DNA of 25,024 nucleotides from positions 1-25,024 of the forward strand of contig CAJTWX010000002.1 of NCBI GenBank assembly GCA_910580155.1, in the 5' to 3' direction. The notes under the pieces are model-generated. The model was given only the letters and a program-made list of their open reading frames with translations. It did not search any database and was not told the DNA's origin. Position 1 is the first letter of the stretch, and every line of letters begins with the position of its first letter. This document shows, in pieces, positions 14,201-22,403 of this stretch. Position numbers and translations under genes: made by a program. This DNA is from an uncultured Alphaproteobacteria bacterium (lineage in GTDB: Bacteria > Pseudomonadota > Alphaproteobacteria > RF32 > CAG-239).

Positions 14201-14277
14201 TGGGGCGGACGATCGGGCTCGAACCGACGACAACCGGTACCACAAACCGGGGCTCTACCAACTGAGCTACGTCCGCC
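14201..14277 (-). tRNA. tRNA-His (GTG)
   Basis: The minus strand folds as a full cloverleaf: acceptor GCGGACG/CGTCCGC, D-arm GTAGCTCAGTTGGTAGAGC, anticodon stem CCCGG with loop TTTGTGG (anticodon GTG, histidine), T-arm GTCGGTTCGAGCCCGAT. The 3' CCA is encoded. A G precedes the acceptor stem and faces C73, the G-1:C73 pair that histidyl-tRNA synthetase reads in most bacteria. Several alphaproteobacterial groups have lost this pair; here it is kept. Confidence 0.95.
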
Positions 14278-14289
14278 ATTGCTTCACAT

Positions 14290-14318
14290 CTTTTACAAAT
14301 AATATTTTATAAAGTCAA
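14290..14318 (-). promoter_or_regulatory. Promoter of tRNA-His
   Basis: On the minus strand TTGACT (14318-14313) and TAAAAG (14295-14290) are 17 nt apart, and the tRNA begins about 13 nt after the -10. The -35 matches the housekeeping consensus at 5 of 6 positions. Confidence 0.6.
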
Positions 14319-14429
14319 GCAAAAAAAATATAAACTTTTTTTATCTTTACAAAAAGAAATTAACAATTTATTTTCTTTTTCGTGCCTATTATAAGCTGAT
14401 TTTATAGATAGGAAAGGATTCGTTCTCAA

Positions 14430-15335
14430 ATGTATTTGATAAAAAAGCTTTGTTTAGCTGTTCTCTGCTGTGGATTAACCGCTTTTTCCGCAAATGCTTC
14501 GGGAACATCTTCCATTGTCATAGACGCTCAAAGCGGTAATGTTCTATACTCGGATAATGCAGAAACATTACGCTACCCTGCGTCTTTAACCAAATTGATG
14601 ACACTTTACATCACCTTCAATGCACTTGAAACCGGCAAATTAAAATTATCAGATAAATTAAAAGTTTCACATACTGCTGCCTCTCGTTCTCCCTCAAAAC
14701 TGGGAATGCCTGCCGGCTCGTATATAGATGTTAAAACACTTATCCAAGCACTCATTGTAAAATCTGCCAATGATTGCGCAACTGTATTAGCTGAAGCTCT
14801 AAGCCCGAACGAAGCTGAATTTGCCAAGTTAATGACTAAAACCGCACACAAACTTGGAATGTATCGTACCACATTTAAAAACGCATCAGGCCTCCCCAAC
14901 TCTGCCCAAAAAACTACCGCAAAAGATTTAGCCATTTTAGGAGCGGCAATTTACCATCACTTTCCGCAATATTATCCGTTATTTGCAATGAAAGAATTTA
15001 CTTATAACGGTATGACATACAAAACTCACAACTATCTTTTAAACGATTCGCTCGGCACCGATGGTATGAAAACCGGTTACACCGCCGCCTCCGGTTTTAA
15101 CATTCTCACCTCGGCGCAACAAGGCAATTACCGCGTTATCGCCGTCACACTTGGGCACAAAAAGGTAAAAGACCGCGATGACAATGTTTCAAAAATGATG
15201 GAAATCTCATTAAACCACATTCAAAAAAGTGCCCGCGTCAATACCTCCGCCTTAAAAACTGCCATTAACAGCTCGCTGAAAAGCACTAAAACCAAAACGG
15301 CATATAACCAGACTTCAGGCAGATACCGCCGCTAA
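14430..15335 (+). CDS. D-alanyl-D-alanine carboxypeptidase (serine-type, family S11)
   Basis: A 301-residue penicillin-binding protein of the DacA/DacF type. Signal peptide at residues 1-23 (MYLIKKLCLAVLCCGLTAFS, then ANA). Catalytic motifs are all present: SLTK with nucleophile S52 and K55, SAN at 112-114, KTG at 214-216. It trims the terminal D-alanine from peptidoglycan pentapeptides in the periplasm and so limits cross-linking. It stops after the catalytic domain; the beta-rich C-terminal domain and amphipathic anchor of E. coli PBP5 are missing, and the tail is a short basic, S/T-rich stretch. A -10-like TATTAT/TATAAG lies about 35 nt upstream. It is first in a plus-strand run and is followed after 6 nt by the MipZ-like gene. 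Confidence 0.92.
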   Translation: MYLIKKLCLAVLCCGLTAFSANASGTSSIVIDAQSGNVLYSDNAETLRYPASLTKLMTLYITFNALETGKLKLSDKLKVSHTAASRSPSKLGMPAGSYIDVKTLIQALIVKSANDCATVLAEALSPNEAEFAKLMTKTAHKLGMYRTTFKNASGLPNSAQKTTAKDLAILGAAIYHHFPQYYPLFAMKEFTYNGMTYKTHNYLLNDSLGTDGMKTGYTAASGFNILTSAQQGNYRVIAVTLGHKKVKDRDDNVSKMMEISLNHIQKSARVNTSALKTAINSSLKSTKTKTAYNQTSGRYRR

Positions 15336-15341
15336 CAGCGT

Positions 15342-16013
15342 ATGACAATGGCTGAAAACAAAGCACATATTATCATTATAGACGGAGCCTCCGGTACCGG
15401 CAAAAAAACTTTATGTTTTGAGCTTGCATTAGTGCTACTTTATAATCAACAAAAAACCGCTCTGGTATTATCGGACGATTCGCCGCTCCGCCAGACATTA
15501 GAGCTGCGCAAAGCTCGATTTCCGGAACTTCCGCTCCCGACAGTTCTCTCCCGCAAAGATTTCTCAGAAAAAGCCGGCAATTATAACGCTGTCATCATTC
15601 CGGCATCAGCCTCTGATGAACTTGCCGCCGGCGCAGAAACTTTTATCACACTGCTCCCCAAAAATAAAAGAGCGTCCTCCAGATTTAAACAAGATGTAAT
15701 GTACATCAATAACCTCTGGGAACTGAAAAAGAAAATAGCATCCGGCTACAGCCGCAGTTTAAACTGGGTTGTCTGCGAAAACAACCTGACAGATAAAAAC
15801 GCAGACGAGCCGTCAGCCGAGTTGTTTCAAGCCGCCAAGATGTATGGTTTCCGCCTTTGCCCGCCATTGAACCGGCGCAAAGCCTATCTGACAAATAACC
15901 GCGGCCTCTCCGCACAAGATAAAACAGCAACTCCCTTAAAAGACAGCCTGACATACGATGATATATGTGCTAAACGTGAGATTATAAAACTTGCAGAATT
16001 TATCTTTAGCTAA
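15342..16013 (+). CDS. Divergent MipZ-like division-plane ATPase
   Basis: A 223-residue P-loop protein that aligns along its whole length with MipZ as I remember the Caulobacter protein: P-loop GASGTGKKT near residue 15, then LVLSDDSPLRQTLELRKAR against the MipZ DLDLRQ region, then LWELKKKIASGYSRSLNWVVCENNL against VWEGRKQRALSG...MDWVVLRNRL, then GFRLCPPLNRRKAYL...RGLS. MipZ inhibits FtsZ ring formation near the cell poles. Here the ParA-type signature lysine (KGGxGKST) is alanine, the DLD switch is SDD, and the Walker B DTPG reads IPAS. ATP hydrolysis and dimer switching are therefore doubtful. Two ATGs compete (15342, 15348), with no clear ribosome site. It follows dac by 6 nt, suggesting cotranscription with an envelope gene. 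Confidence 0.7.
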   Translation: MTMAENKAHIIIIDGASGTGKKTLCFELALVLLYNQQKTALVLSDDSPLRQTLELRKARFPELPLPTVLSRKDFSEKAGNYNAVIIPASASDELAAGAETFITLLPKNKRASSRFKQDVMYINNLWELKKKIASGYSRSLNWVVCENNLTDKNADEPSAELFQAAKMYGFRLCPPLNRRKAYLTNNRGLSAQDKTATPLKDSLTYDDICAKREIIKLAEFIFS

Positions 16014-16093
16014 TAAATAGTCTTTACAAGCCGCGCTTTTTGTTTTAAGTTAGCGGCAAGTGTGTTTATATTTTTTTGATTAGAGAGAAATAA

Positions 16094-17713
16094 ATGATTG
16101 AAATAATTCAAACAAAGCCTTACACCGACCAAAAGATGGGCACCGCCGGCCTGCGTAAAAAAACACGCACCGCCATTCAGGAAAATTATTTGGAAAACTT
16201 CTTGCAAAGCATTTTCAATACCATCCCTGATTTAGATAAAAAATCATTTTTAGTTGGCGGTGACGGTCGGTATTTCAATAAAATTGCTATCCAGAAAATC
16301 ATCAAAATTGCTACCGCAAACAATGTCAAAAAGCTATATGTCGGGCAAAACGGTTTGGTTTCCACCCCCGCAGGCTCTCATATTATCTTAAAAAACAAAC
16401 TGGACGGAGGTTTTGTCTTATCTGCCTCACACAACCCCGGCGGGCTGGATGGCGACTTTGGCATCAAATATGCCACTTCTTCAGGCGGACAATGCCAACC
16501 CTCAGAAAGTGAAGCAATTTACAACCAAACCATCAATATTACCGAATACAAAATCGCCAATTGTCCGGACATTGATTTATCCCGCATAACAACCCTCAAA
16601 TGCGAAAATACCGAAATTGAAATTATCGACCCGTACATTGACTATATCGATATGATGAAAAGCATTTTTGATTTTCCCAAATTAAAAAAGCTCACGACCT
16701 CAGATTTTCGTTTTGTTTTTGACGCAATGAACGGCGTCACCGGCCCATATGGCAAAAAAATATTTGAAGAAGAGCTTGGCGCTCCCAAAGGGACTGTCAT
16801 CAACGCCACCCCGCTTGAAGACTTTGGCGGGCTGCACCCCGACCCCAATCTCATATATGCCAAACATCTGGTTGATTTAATGTATTCTGAGGCTGCACCG
16901 GATTTTGCTGCTGCTAATGACGGCGACGGCGACCGCAATATGATTTTAGGGCAAAGTTTTTTCGTTAGCCCGAGCGACTGTCTGGCAATCTTAACCGATA
17001 ACTATAAACTTATTCCGGCATATAAAAACGGCATTTACGGCGTTGCCAAATCTGCCGCCACCTCAATGGCTGTTAAGCGTGTGGCAGACGCCTTAAACAT
17101 TGGGTTTTACGAAGTGCCAACCGGTTGGAAATACTTTATTCACTTAATGGACAGCAACCGCATAACCTTCTGCGGCGAAGAAAGTTTTGGTACCGGTGCC
17201 GCACACATCCGTGAAAAAGACGGCATCTGGGCTGTGCTCTTCTGGCTAAGCATTGTCGCCGACACGCACAAATCAATTAAAGATATCGTTTTGGAACACT
17301 GGAAAAAATACGGCCGCAGCTACTACCTGCGTAATGATTTTGAAGGTATCCCTCAAGAAACAGCAGATAAGCTGATGACGGATTTAGAAGAAAAACTTCC
17401 CACGCTTGTCGGCAAAACCTTTAACGGTTTCACTGTTTCCGAGGCTGCTCCGTTTATTTATAACGATCCGGTTGACCACTCTTCAAATAAAAACGGCTTG
17501 GTAATCCATTTTACCGACGGTTCACGTATAGTCTACCGCCTGTCAGGAACCGGCACAAACGGCGCAACACTACGCACTTATATCGAACGTTATGTAACAG
17601 ATAAACTGCTTGAAGAGCCGGAGATTATGCTCCGCGAATTATCCTCCGCCGCACACACAATCTCTGATATAACCGCCCGCACCGGTAAAACCAAACCGGA
17701 CATTATCACCTAA
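16094..17713 (+). CDS. pgm: Phosphoglucomutase (alpha-D-phosphohexomutase)
   Basis: A 539-residue four-domain enzyme that interconverts glucose-1-phosphate and glucose-6-phosphate in the cytosol, feeding glycogen and nucleotide-sugar synthesis. Motifs: catalytic phosphoserine S112 in SASHNPGG, metal site DGDGDR (276-281), sugar-binding loop GEESFGTG (361-368) followed by HIREKDGIWAVL, and phosphate-binding RLSGTGTNGATLR near the end. The GEESFGTG...HIREKDG signature and the length place it in the PGM1-like class rather than the PMM/PGM class. An AGAGAG ribosome site precedes the ATG. The 80-nt gap before it shows no terminator. Confidence 0.95.
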   Translation: MIEIIQTKPYTDQKMGTAGLRKKTRTAIQENYLENFLQSIFNTIPDLDKKSFLVGGDGRYFNKIAIQKIIKIATANNVKKLYVGQNGLVSTPAGSHIILKNKLDGGFVLSASHNPGGLDGDFGIKYATSSGGQCQPSESEAIYNQTINITEYKIANCPDIDLSRITTLKCENTEIEIIDPYIDYIDMMKSIFDFPKLKKLTTSDFRFVFDAMNGVTGPYGKKIFEEELGAPKGTVINATPLEDFGGLHPDPNLIYAKHLVDLMYSEAAPDFAAANDGDGDRNMILGQSFFVSPSDCLAILTDNYKLIPAYKNGIYGVAKSAATSMAVKRVADALNIGFYEVPTGWKYFIHLMDSNRITFCGEESFGTGAAHIREKDGIWAVLFWLSIVADTHKSIKDIVLEHWKKYGRSYYLRNDFEGIPQETADKLMTDLEEKLPTLVGKTFNGFTVSEAAPFIYNDPVDHSSNKNGLVIHFTDGSRIVYRLSGTGTNGATLRTYIERYVTDKLLEEPEIMLRELSSAAHTISDITARTGKTKPDIIT

Positions 17714-17734
17714 AATCTCCGCCAAAGGCTGCCT

Positions 17735-20377
17735 ATGTTTAATAATGAACTTAACATCAGACCGGATAAAATTTTAGAACGACGCTTGCTGCTGCTCGTC
17801 CTGATGCTGACTGCAACAATTGTCAGTATCGGCTTTTTATTTGCTTACCCTATGTACTTAAGACCGGTTATCCTTGCTGTTTTTATTTTTATTATCTTAA
17901 GCATCTACCTGACAATCACGATTTTGCAATCCGGAGAAACAGCGATTCTCTATGGCGGCCTCGCCAATGAAATCCTCAAAAACCGCAAAATCTGCTATAC
18001 AATTATAAACCAAGACGGCAAAATCGTCTTACAAAATGAACTGGCCAAAGATTTTCTGCAAAACGACTCCATTTTGGATTTTCTGCAAAAACACCTTGCA
18101 GCAGAAGAAAATAATCGCCAAAAGTTAAGTCAATTACAACAAGCTGCCGAACACTTAAAAGAAACATCCTTGGATATTGCCCTAAAATTTGATACTGCAA
18201 CCGTTTTTTCGGGTTCAGAATGGTATCGGGTTACTATCCGCCCGATAAGCCTTACCCAAAACGACACGGAAGAAATGGACAACGCCTCCGCTTTTGATAA
18301 AAAATATAACATTTACCTTTTATGGAGCTTAGAAAACATCACATCAGAAAAAACAATGGATGCCATTTTCCAAGAAGAGCGCCGTTCGTTTTACAATTTT
18401 CTGAATTTTATGCCCATCGGAATTTATCTGCAAAACGCCAAAGGCAAAGTCGAATACATCAACAAAACGCTAAGCCTGATGTTAAACACCTCCAAGCAAG
18501 ATATTTTAGGCAAAGACATTACCGACTTTTTACATCCTGCCACCAACGGCGACCAACAACTCAGCAAAGCCGGAAGACAATATACCGCTTATGTACGCAA
18601 CAAAGACAACACCATCAGCGAATATCTGGTTAAAGTTGACCAATTCAAAGAGGGAACGGAATTGCAGACCCGCGGCGCGGTTATCGGCAACATTCCGACC
18701 GACACAAATCTAAAACAAGCCTGCGAAGAAGCAGCCTCCGAAACCAACAGTATCTTTAACCTCTCTCCGTTCGGAATGATGTTGCTGGATTTAGATATGG
18801 TTATCAAACGCACTAATCAGCGTTTTCTTGATATATTAGGTGTTCCCTCCGCTTCACAGCTGCTAAATAATTATCTTTCAAATTATCTGGATGAAGAGAG
18901 CATTGCCAAAATCAAAAAACAACTCGCCGTCTTCACCTCTGAAAACGGTAAGCTCCAACCTGCTTATTTCGATTTAAATATTAAAAATAAAAACAAGAGT
19001 AAAATTCTTCGCCTGTACATCTGTCCGCTGTTTTCTTCAACAATCCAGATAAAAGAAAACATCAAAGGTGCAATCCTGTTTTGTTTGGATACAACCGAAC
19101 AGAAAAACCTCGAAACCCAGTTTGCCCAAGCACAAAAAATGCAGGCAATGGGACAGCTCGCCGGCGGCATTGCGCACGATTTTAATAATCTGTTGACCGC
19201 AATGATTGGCTTCTGCGATTTATTATTGCAACGTCACCGTCTGGGAGATTCATCGTATGCCGATATTATTCAAATCAAACAAAATGCCAACTGTGCTGCC
19301 GAGCTTGTCCGCCAGCTGCTACAGTTCTCACGCAAACAACCATTACAGCCGGAATTAAATAACATCACTGATATTTTGGTAAATTACACCCCGCTCCTAA
19401 AGCGTACCGTCGGCGAACAAATCGAGCTTAAATTCCGTCACGGCGAAAATCTGGATTGCATCAAAGTTGACCGTGTCCAATTTTTGCAGGTCGTCTTAAA
19501 CCTCTGCGTTAATGCCAAAGACGCAATGGATAAAAAAGGAATATTGACAATTTCAACCCAAATGGAAACCCTTCTGGAACCATACCATTTTGGTGCCGAA
19601 ATCATAGAAAGCGGCTGCTTTGTACGGATGGATGTAACCGATTCGGGCTGTGGCATTCCGCTTGAAAACCTGTCACGCATTTTCGAACCGTTTTTCTCAA
19701 CCAAACAAAATGTTGTCGGCTCCGGCACAGGACTTGGTTTAGCCACAGTATACGGCATAGTTCGCCAAATGGAAGGATTCATCAAAGTTAAAAGCACTGT
19801 CAATGTCGGCACGACTTTTTCAATATACCTCCCCGCCTATCCGGCAGAAATCAAAAAACAAGAACAGAAAACATTCAGCCGCCGTACCCTGAATGATAAG
19901 CGCGGGCGTGCCGTTTTAACCCCGTCGGCTGCCAAACCAAATACCGACAAAGTCATTTTAGGCCTAAGCTTATCAGGAACAGACTCCCTGACACAAACAC
20001 CGGACAATATTGAAAACATCCGCATTCTGCTGGTAGATGATGAAAACTCGGTACGCACATTTGCTGTTCGCGCCCTGCGCAAAAAAGGCTATGACGTTGT
20101 CGGTTGCAATTCCGCCGAAAACGCACTTGAAACATTAGAAACCGATAAAAACTTCCAGCTCCTCATTACAGATATGGTAATGCCTGGGCTTAACGGTATA
20201 GAACTTGCAAAACAAGTTCTCGAAATATTGCCGGAAATCAAAATCATTTTAGCATCCGGCTATTCTGAAGACATTTTAAAAGGCGAATATACCGATATTG
20301 AAAATATGTCATTTATCCCTAAGCCTTTCAGCTTAAGCGATTTAACCCAAAAAGTTTACGAGGTAATAAAATCATAA
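17735..20377 (+). CDS. cckA: Hybrid sensor histidine kinase CckA
   Basis: An 880-residue cell-cycle kinase. Two membrane helices (about residues 17-40 and 43-64), two or more PAS-like regions (about 215-320 and 335-455), HisKA with phosphorylated H481 in GGIAHDFNNLLTAMIGF, HATPase_c with N593, DSGCGI (636-641) and GTGLGL (664-669), then a receiver domain with LLVDDE (766-771), phosphoacceptor D813 and K863 in FIPKPFSL. The HDFNNLLTAMIGFCDLLL and QLLQFSRKQ stretches are characteristic of CckA. It passes phosphate through ChpT to CtrA and CpdR, and also works as a phosphatase, setting replication and division timing. Its stop shares one base with the hdaA start (TAATG). AAGG lies 7 nt before the ATG. 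Confidence 0.95.
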   Translation: MFNNELNIRPDKILERRLLLLVLMLTATIVSIGFLFAYPMYLRPVILAVFIFIILSIYLTITILQSGETAILYGGLANEILKNRKICYTIINQDGKIVLQNELAKDFLQNDSILDFLQKHLAAEENNRQKLSQLQQAAEHLKETSLDIALKFDTATVFSGSEWYRVTIRPISLTQNDTEEMDNASAFDKKYNIYLLWSLENITSEKTMDAIFQEERRSFYNFLNFMPIGIYLQNAKGKVEYINKTLSLMLNTSKQDILGKDITDFLHPATNGDQQLSKAGRQYTAYVRNKDNTISEYLVKVDQFKEGTELQTRGAVIGNIPTDTNLKQACEEAASETNSIFNLSPFGMMLLDLDMVIKRTNQRFLDILGVPSASQLLNNYLSNYLDEESIAKIKKQLAVFTSENGKLQPAYFDLNIKNKNKSKILRLYICPLFSSTIQIKENIKGAILFCLDTTEQKNLETQFAQAQKMQAMGQLAGGIAHDFNNLLTAMIGFCDLLLQRHRLGDSSYADIIQIKQNANCAAELVRQLLQFSRKQPLQPELNNITDILVNYTPLLKRTVGEQIELKFRHGENLDCIKVDRVQFLQVVLNLCVNAKDAMDKKGILTISTQMETLLEPYHFGAEIIESGCFVRMDVTDSGCGIPLENLSRIFEPFFSTKQNVVGSGTGLGLATVYGIVRQMEGFIKVKSTVNVGTTFSIYLPAYPAEIKKQEQKTFSRRTLNDKRGRAVLTPSAAKPNTDKVILGLSLSGTDSLTQTPDNIENIRILLVDDENSVRTFAVRALRKKGYDVVGCNSAENALETLETDKNFQLLITDMVMPGLNGIELAKQVLEILPEIKIILASGYSEDILKGEYTDIENMSFIPKPFSLSDLTQKVYEVIKS

Positions 20378-21114
20378 TGGAAAATCACCTCAAAAATAAA
20401 TCCGGACAATATCTTCTCAAATTCGCCCCGAATACCTATATGGGAGAAGAAGATTTTTTGGTAACAAATTGCAACGAAACAGCATATAAAGCCGTCAAAA
20501 TATGGCCCTATTGGCAGCACTTCGCCCTCAATATTTTCGGTCCCAAAAGCTCCGGCAAATCCCATCTGGCACATATCTGGATAAACCGAATCCAAAAAAG
20601 CCTGCCCCGCCCGATACAAATTCCTATTGTTCCGGCCCAACAAATCAATATGAAAAATATCAATAAATACGCCAACGAATACCCGTTTCTGGTGATAGAA
20701 AATCTTGACGGCACAATTAACGAAGAGGCTTTTTTCCATCTGTATAATCATTATAACGTTCCCGATAAATACATTTTATTTACCTCTGAACTGCCACCGT
20801 CAAAGTTGCCATTGAAGTTGCCGGATTTGCGCTCAAGGCTGAACATCATCCCGACTGTTGAAATCCTCCAGCCGGATGACGCTATGCTCACAGCGCTGAT
20901 TGCCAAATTGTTTAACGACCGCCAGATAATCATCTCGCAGGATATATTAGACTATATCCTCAAACACACTGAGCGCTCTTTTGATTTTGTCGCCCGCCTG
21001 ATTGAAGAAATTGACGACATCTCGTGGACTTACGGACGCACCGTATCCGTTCCAATCGTCAAAGATGCTCTGAATAATTTAACTAAAAACCAACAAATGG
21101 AACTATTTATATGA
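20377..21114 (+). CDS. hdaA: DnaA-related regulatory ATPase HdaA (Hda)
   Basis: A 245-residue AAA+ protein made of the DnaA core without the DNA-binding domain IV. Walker A is GPKSSGKSH (55-63), Walker B region LVIENLD (105-111), and the arginine-finger region is DLRSRLNIIPTVEI. The sensor 2 helix is HTERSFDFVARLIEEID. Hda stimulates ATP hydrolysis by DnaA on the sliding clamp (RIDA) and so prevents re-initiation. A clamp-binding motif is expected at the N-terminus; there GQYLLKF (10-16) is a loose match, while QMELF (240-244) at the C-terminus is a good one. Coupled to cckA (1-nt overlap) and truB (4-nt overlap), linking replication control and CtrA signalling. Confidence 0.88.
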   Translation: MENHLKNKSGQYLLKFAPNTYMGEEDFLVTNCNETAYKAVKIWPYWQHFALNIFGPKSSGKSHLAHIWINRIQKSLPRPIQIPIVPAQQINMKNINKYANEYPFLVIENLDGTINEEAFFHLYNHYNVPDKYILFTSELPPSKLPLKLPDLRSRLNIIPTVEILQPDDAMLTALIAKLFNDRQIIISQDILDYILKHTERSFDFVARLIEEIDDISWTYGRTVSVPIVKDALNNLTKNQQMELFI

Positions 21115-22013
21115 GCTCGCATTATAACCAAGAGATAAACGGCTGGATAATCCTTGACAAACCACAAGGCATCAGCTCCAACCAAGCCCTGCGCAAAATT
21201 CAATATCTCCTCCGCGCCAAAAAAGCCGGACATATCGGCACGCTGGACCCTTTTGCTACCGGTGTCCTCCCTTTGGCTTTCGGTGAGGCAACCAAACTTA
21301 TCCCTTACCTTGAAGGAACGGAAAAAACCTACGAATTCACCCTCAAATTCGGCACCGCCACCACCACGGCAGATACCGAAGGGGACATTTCCGAAACCTC
21401 TGCAACCATCCCCACATTAGAGCAAATACAAAACATCCTGCCACAATTTATCGGCAAAATCAGCCAAATTCCCCCGAGATACTCTGCTATTCATATCAAC
21501 GGTCAAAGAGCCTACGATTTAGCACGCAAAGGTGAAGACTTTGAAATTCCTTCCCGCCAAATCACCATCAAAAAGCTGACGTTATTAAAGCCTCGTCTGG
21601 AGCAAAAAGAAGCCGACTTTCGCGTCACCTGTTCCAAAGGAACCTACGTTCGCACACTGGGCACGGATATTGCAGCTGCCCTCAATACCTGCGGGCATTT
21701 AACCGCCCTTCGCCGCACGCAAAACGGTTTTTTTGACCTCTCCGATACGATTTTGCTGGATAATTTAAAAAATATGTTATATAAGGACGACGGAGTTTAT
21801 CCTCTTAAACCGGTTGAAACATTTCTGTGCGACATCACGGTTATCGCTTTAACCAAAGAGCAAACTCTTAAGCTAAAAAGCGGGCAGACGCTTGATTCAA
21901 CAGATTTAACTCCGTTTGAGAACATTGCCGCAGCCTGTTTTGAAAATAAACTTATCGCCTTAGTCGGAACCAAAGAAAACCAAGTTTTCCCGATTCGGGT
22001 ATTTAATTTATAA
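21111..22013 (+). CDS. truB: tRNA pseudouridine(55) synthase TruB
   Basis: A 300-residue TruB. It starts NGWIILDKPQGISSNQ, and the catalytic aspartate is D46 in HIGTLDPFATGVLPL. The downstream motifs KTYEFTLKFGTATTTADTEG, QIPPRYSAIHINGQRAYDLAR and SKGTYVRTLGTDI are all present. It makes pseudouridine 55 in the T-loop of nearly all tRNAs. The C-terminal ~60 residues are the short PUA-like end. The ATG overlaps the hdaA stop as ATGA. truB next to rpsO and pnp is a widely conserved order. Confidence 0.97.
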   Translation: MSSHYNQEINGWIILDKPQGISSNQALRKIQYLLRAKKAGHIGTLDPFATGVLPLAFGEATKLIPYLEGTEKTYEFTLKFGTATTTADTEGDISETSATIPTLEQIQNILPQFIGKISQIPPRYSAIHINGQRAYDLARKGEDFEIPSRQITIKKLTLLKPRLEQKEADFRVTCSKGTYVRTLGTDIAAALNTCGHLTALRRTQNGFFDLSDTILLDNLKNMLYKDDGVYPLKPVETFLCDITVIALTKEQTLKLKSGQTLDSTDLTPFENIAAACFENKLIALVGTKENQVFPIRVFNL

Positions 22014-22039
22014 ACTTTAATAAAAAAGGAAATATAAAG

Positions 22040-22309
22040 ATGTCGATTACAAATGAAAAGAAACAAGAAATTATTGCTCAATACGGCACAAAGCAGGGTG
22101 ATACCGGTTCACCGGAAGTTCAAATTGCTATTTGGACATACCGTATCAACTCGCTGATTGAACACTTCAACACCCACAAGAAAGATTTACATTCTCGTCT
22201 GGGCTTGATGAAAATGGTCAGCCGCCGCCGTCACTTGTTAGACCACTTAAAGGCAACAAGCGAAGAAAGATATCAAACATTGATTAAAAAGTTAGATTTA
22301 CGTAAGTAA
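22040..22309 (+). CDS. rpsO: 30S ribosomal protein S15
   Basis: An 89-residue S15 of standard length: IIAQYGTKQGDTGSPEVQIAIWT, HFNTHKKDLHSRLGLMKMVSRRRHLLDHL. It binds the three-way junction of the 16S central domain and forms a bridge to the large subunit. In E. coli it represses its own translation. A good AAGGAAA ribosome site lies ahead of the ATG. It is followed by hairpins and pnp. Confidence 0.98.
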   Translation: MSITNEKKQEIIAQYGTKQGDTGSPEVQIAIWTYRINSLIEHFNTHKKDLHSRLGLMKMVSRRRHLLDHLKATSEERYQTLIKKLDLRK

Positions 22310-22318
22310 TGTTTGAGA

Positions 22319-22352
22319 ACAAATAGCGGGGCAATGGGGCTCCGCTATTTGT
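22319..22352 (+). promoter_or_regulatory. Long rpsO-pnp intergenic hairpin
   Basis: ACAAATAGCGG (22319-22329) pairs perfectly with CCGCTATTTGT (22342-22352); GGC/GCT extend it to 14 bp with a hexaloop AATGGG. No T-run follows (GTAAAATCC), so it is not a classic terminator. In E. coli this spacer holds an RNase III-processed hairpin through which PNPase controls its own mRNA; this is a good candidate for the same role. Confidence 0.6.
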
Positions 22353-22357
22353 AAAAT

Positions 22358-22374
22358 CCTGATATAACATCAGG
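22358..22374 (+). promoter_or_regulatory. Second small hairpin in the pnp leader
   Basis: CCTGAT (22358-22363) pairs with ATCAGG (22369-22374) around ATAAC, 6 bp, ending about 15 nt before the pnp ribosome site (AGGAAAGG). With the larger hairpin just upstream it forms a two-hairpin leader. Confidence 0.4.
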
Positions 22375-22403
22375 TGAGGTATTTTATAGGAAAGGTAAAA
22401 AAT

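Noticed and set aside
15529..15540. GGAACTTCCGCT match to the centre of the rpmD-rplO palindrome
   Set aside because: Lies inside the MipZ-like coding frame and lacks the second arm; most likely chance.
16027..16056. GCCGC/GCGGC inverted repeat before pgm
   Set aside because: Only 5 bp with a loop of about 18 nt and no T-run; too weak to call a terminator.
18322..18633. Plus-strand frame of 103 residues inside cckA
   Set aside because: Lies within the PAS region of cckA in another frame; composition is a shadow of the real coding frame.
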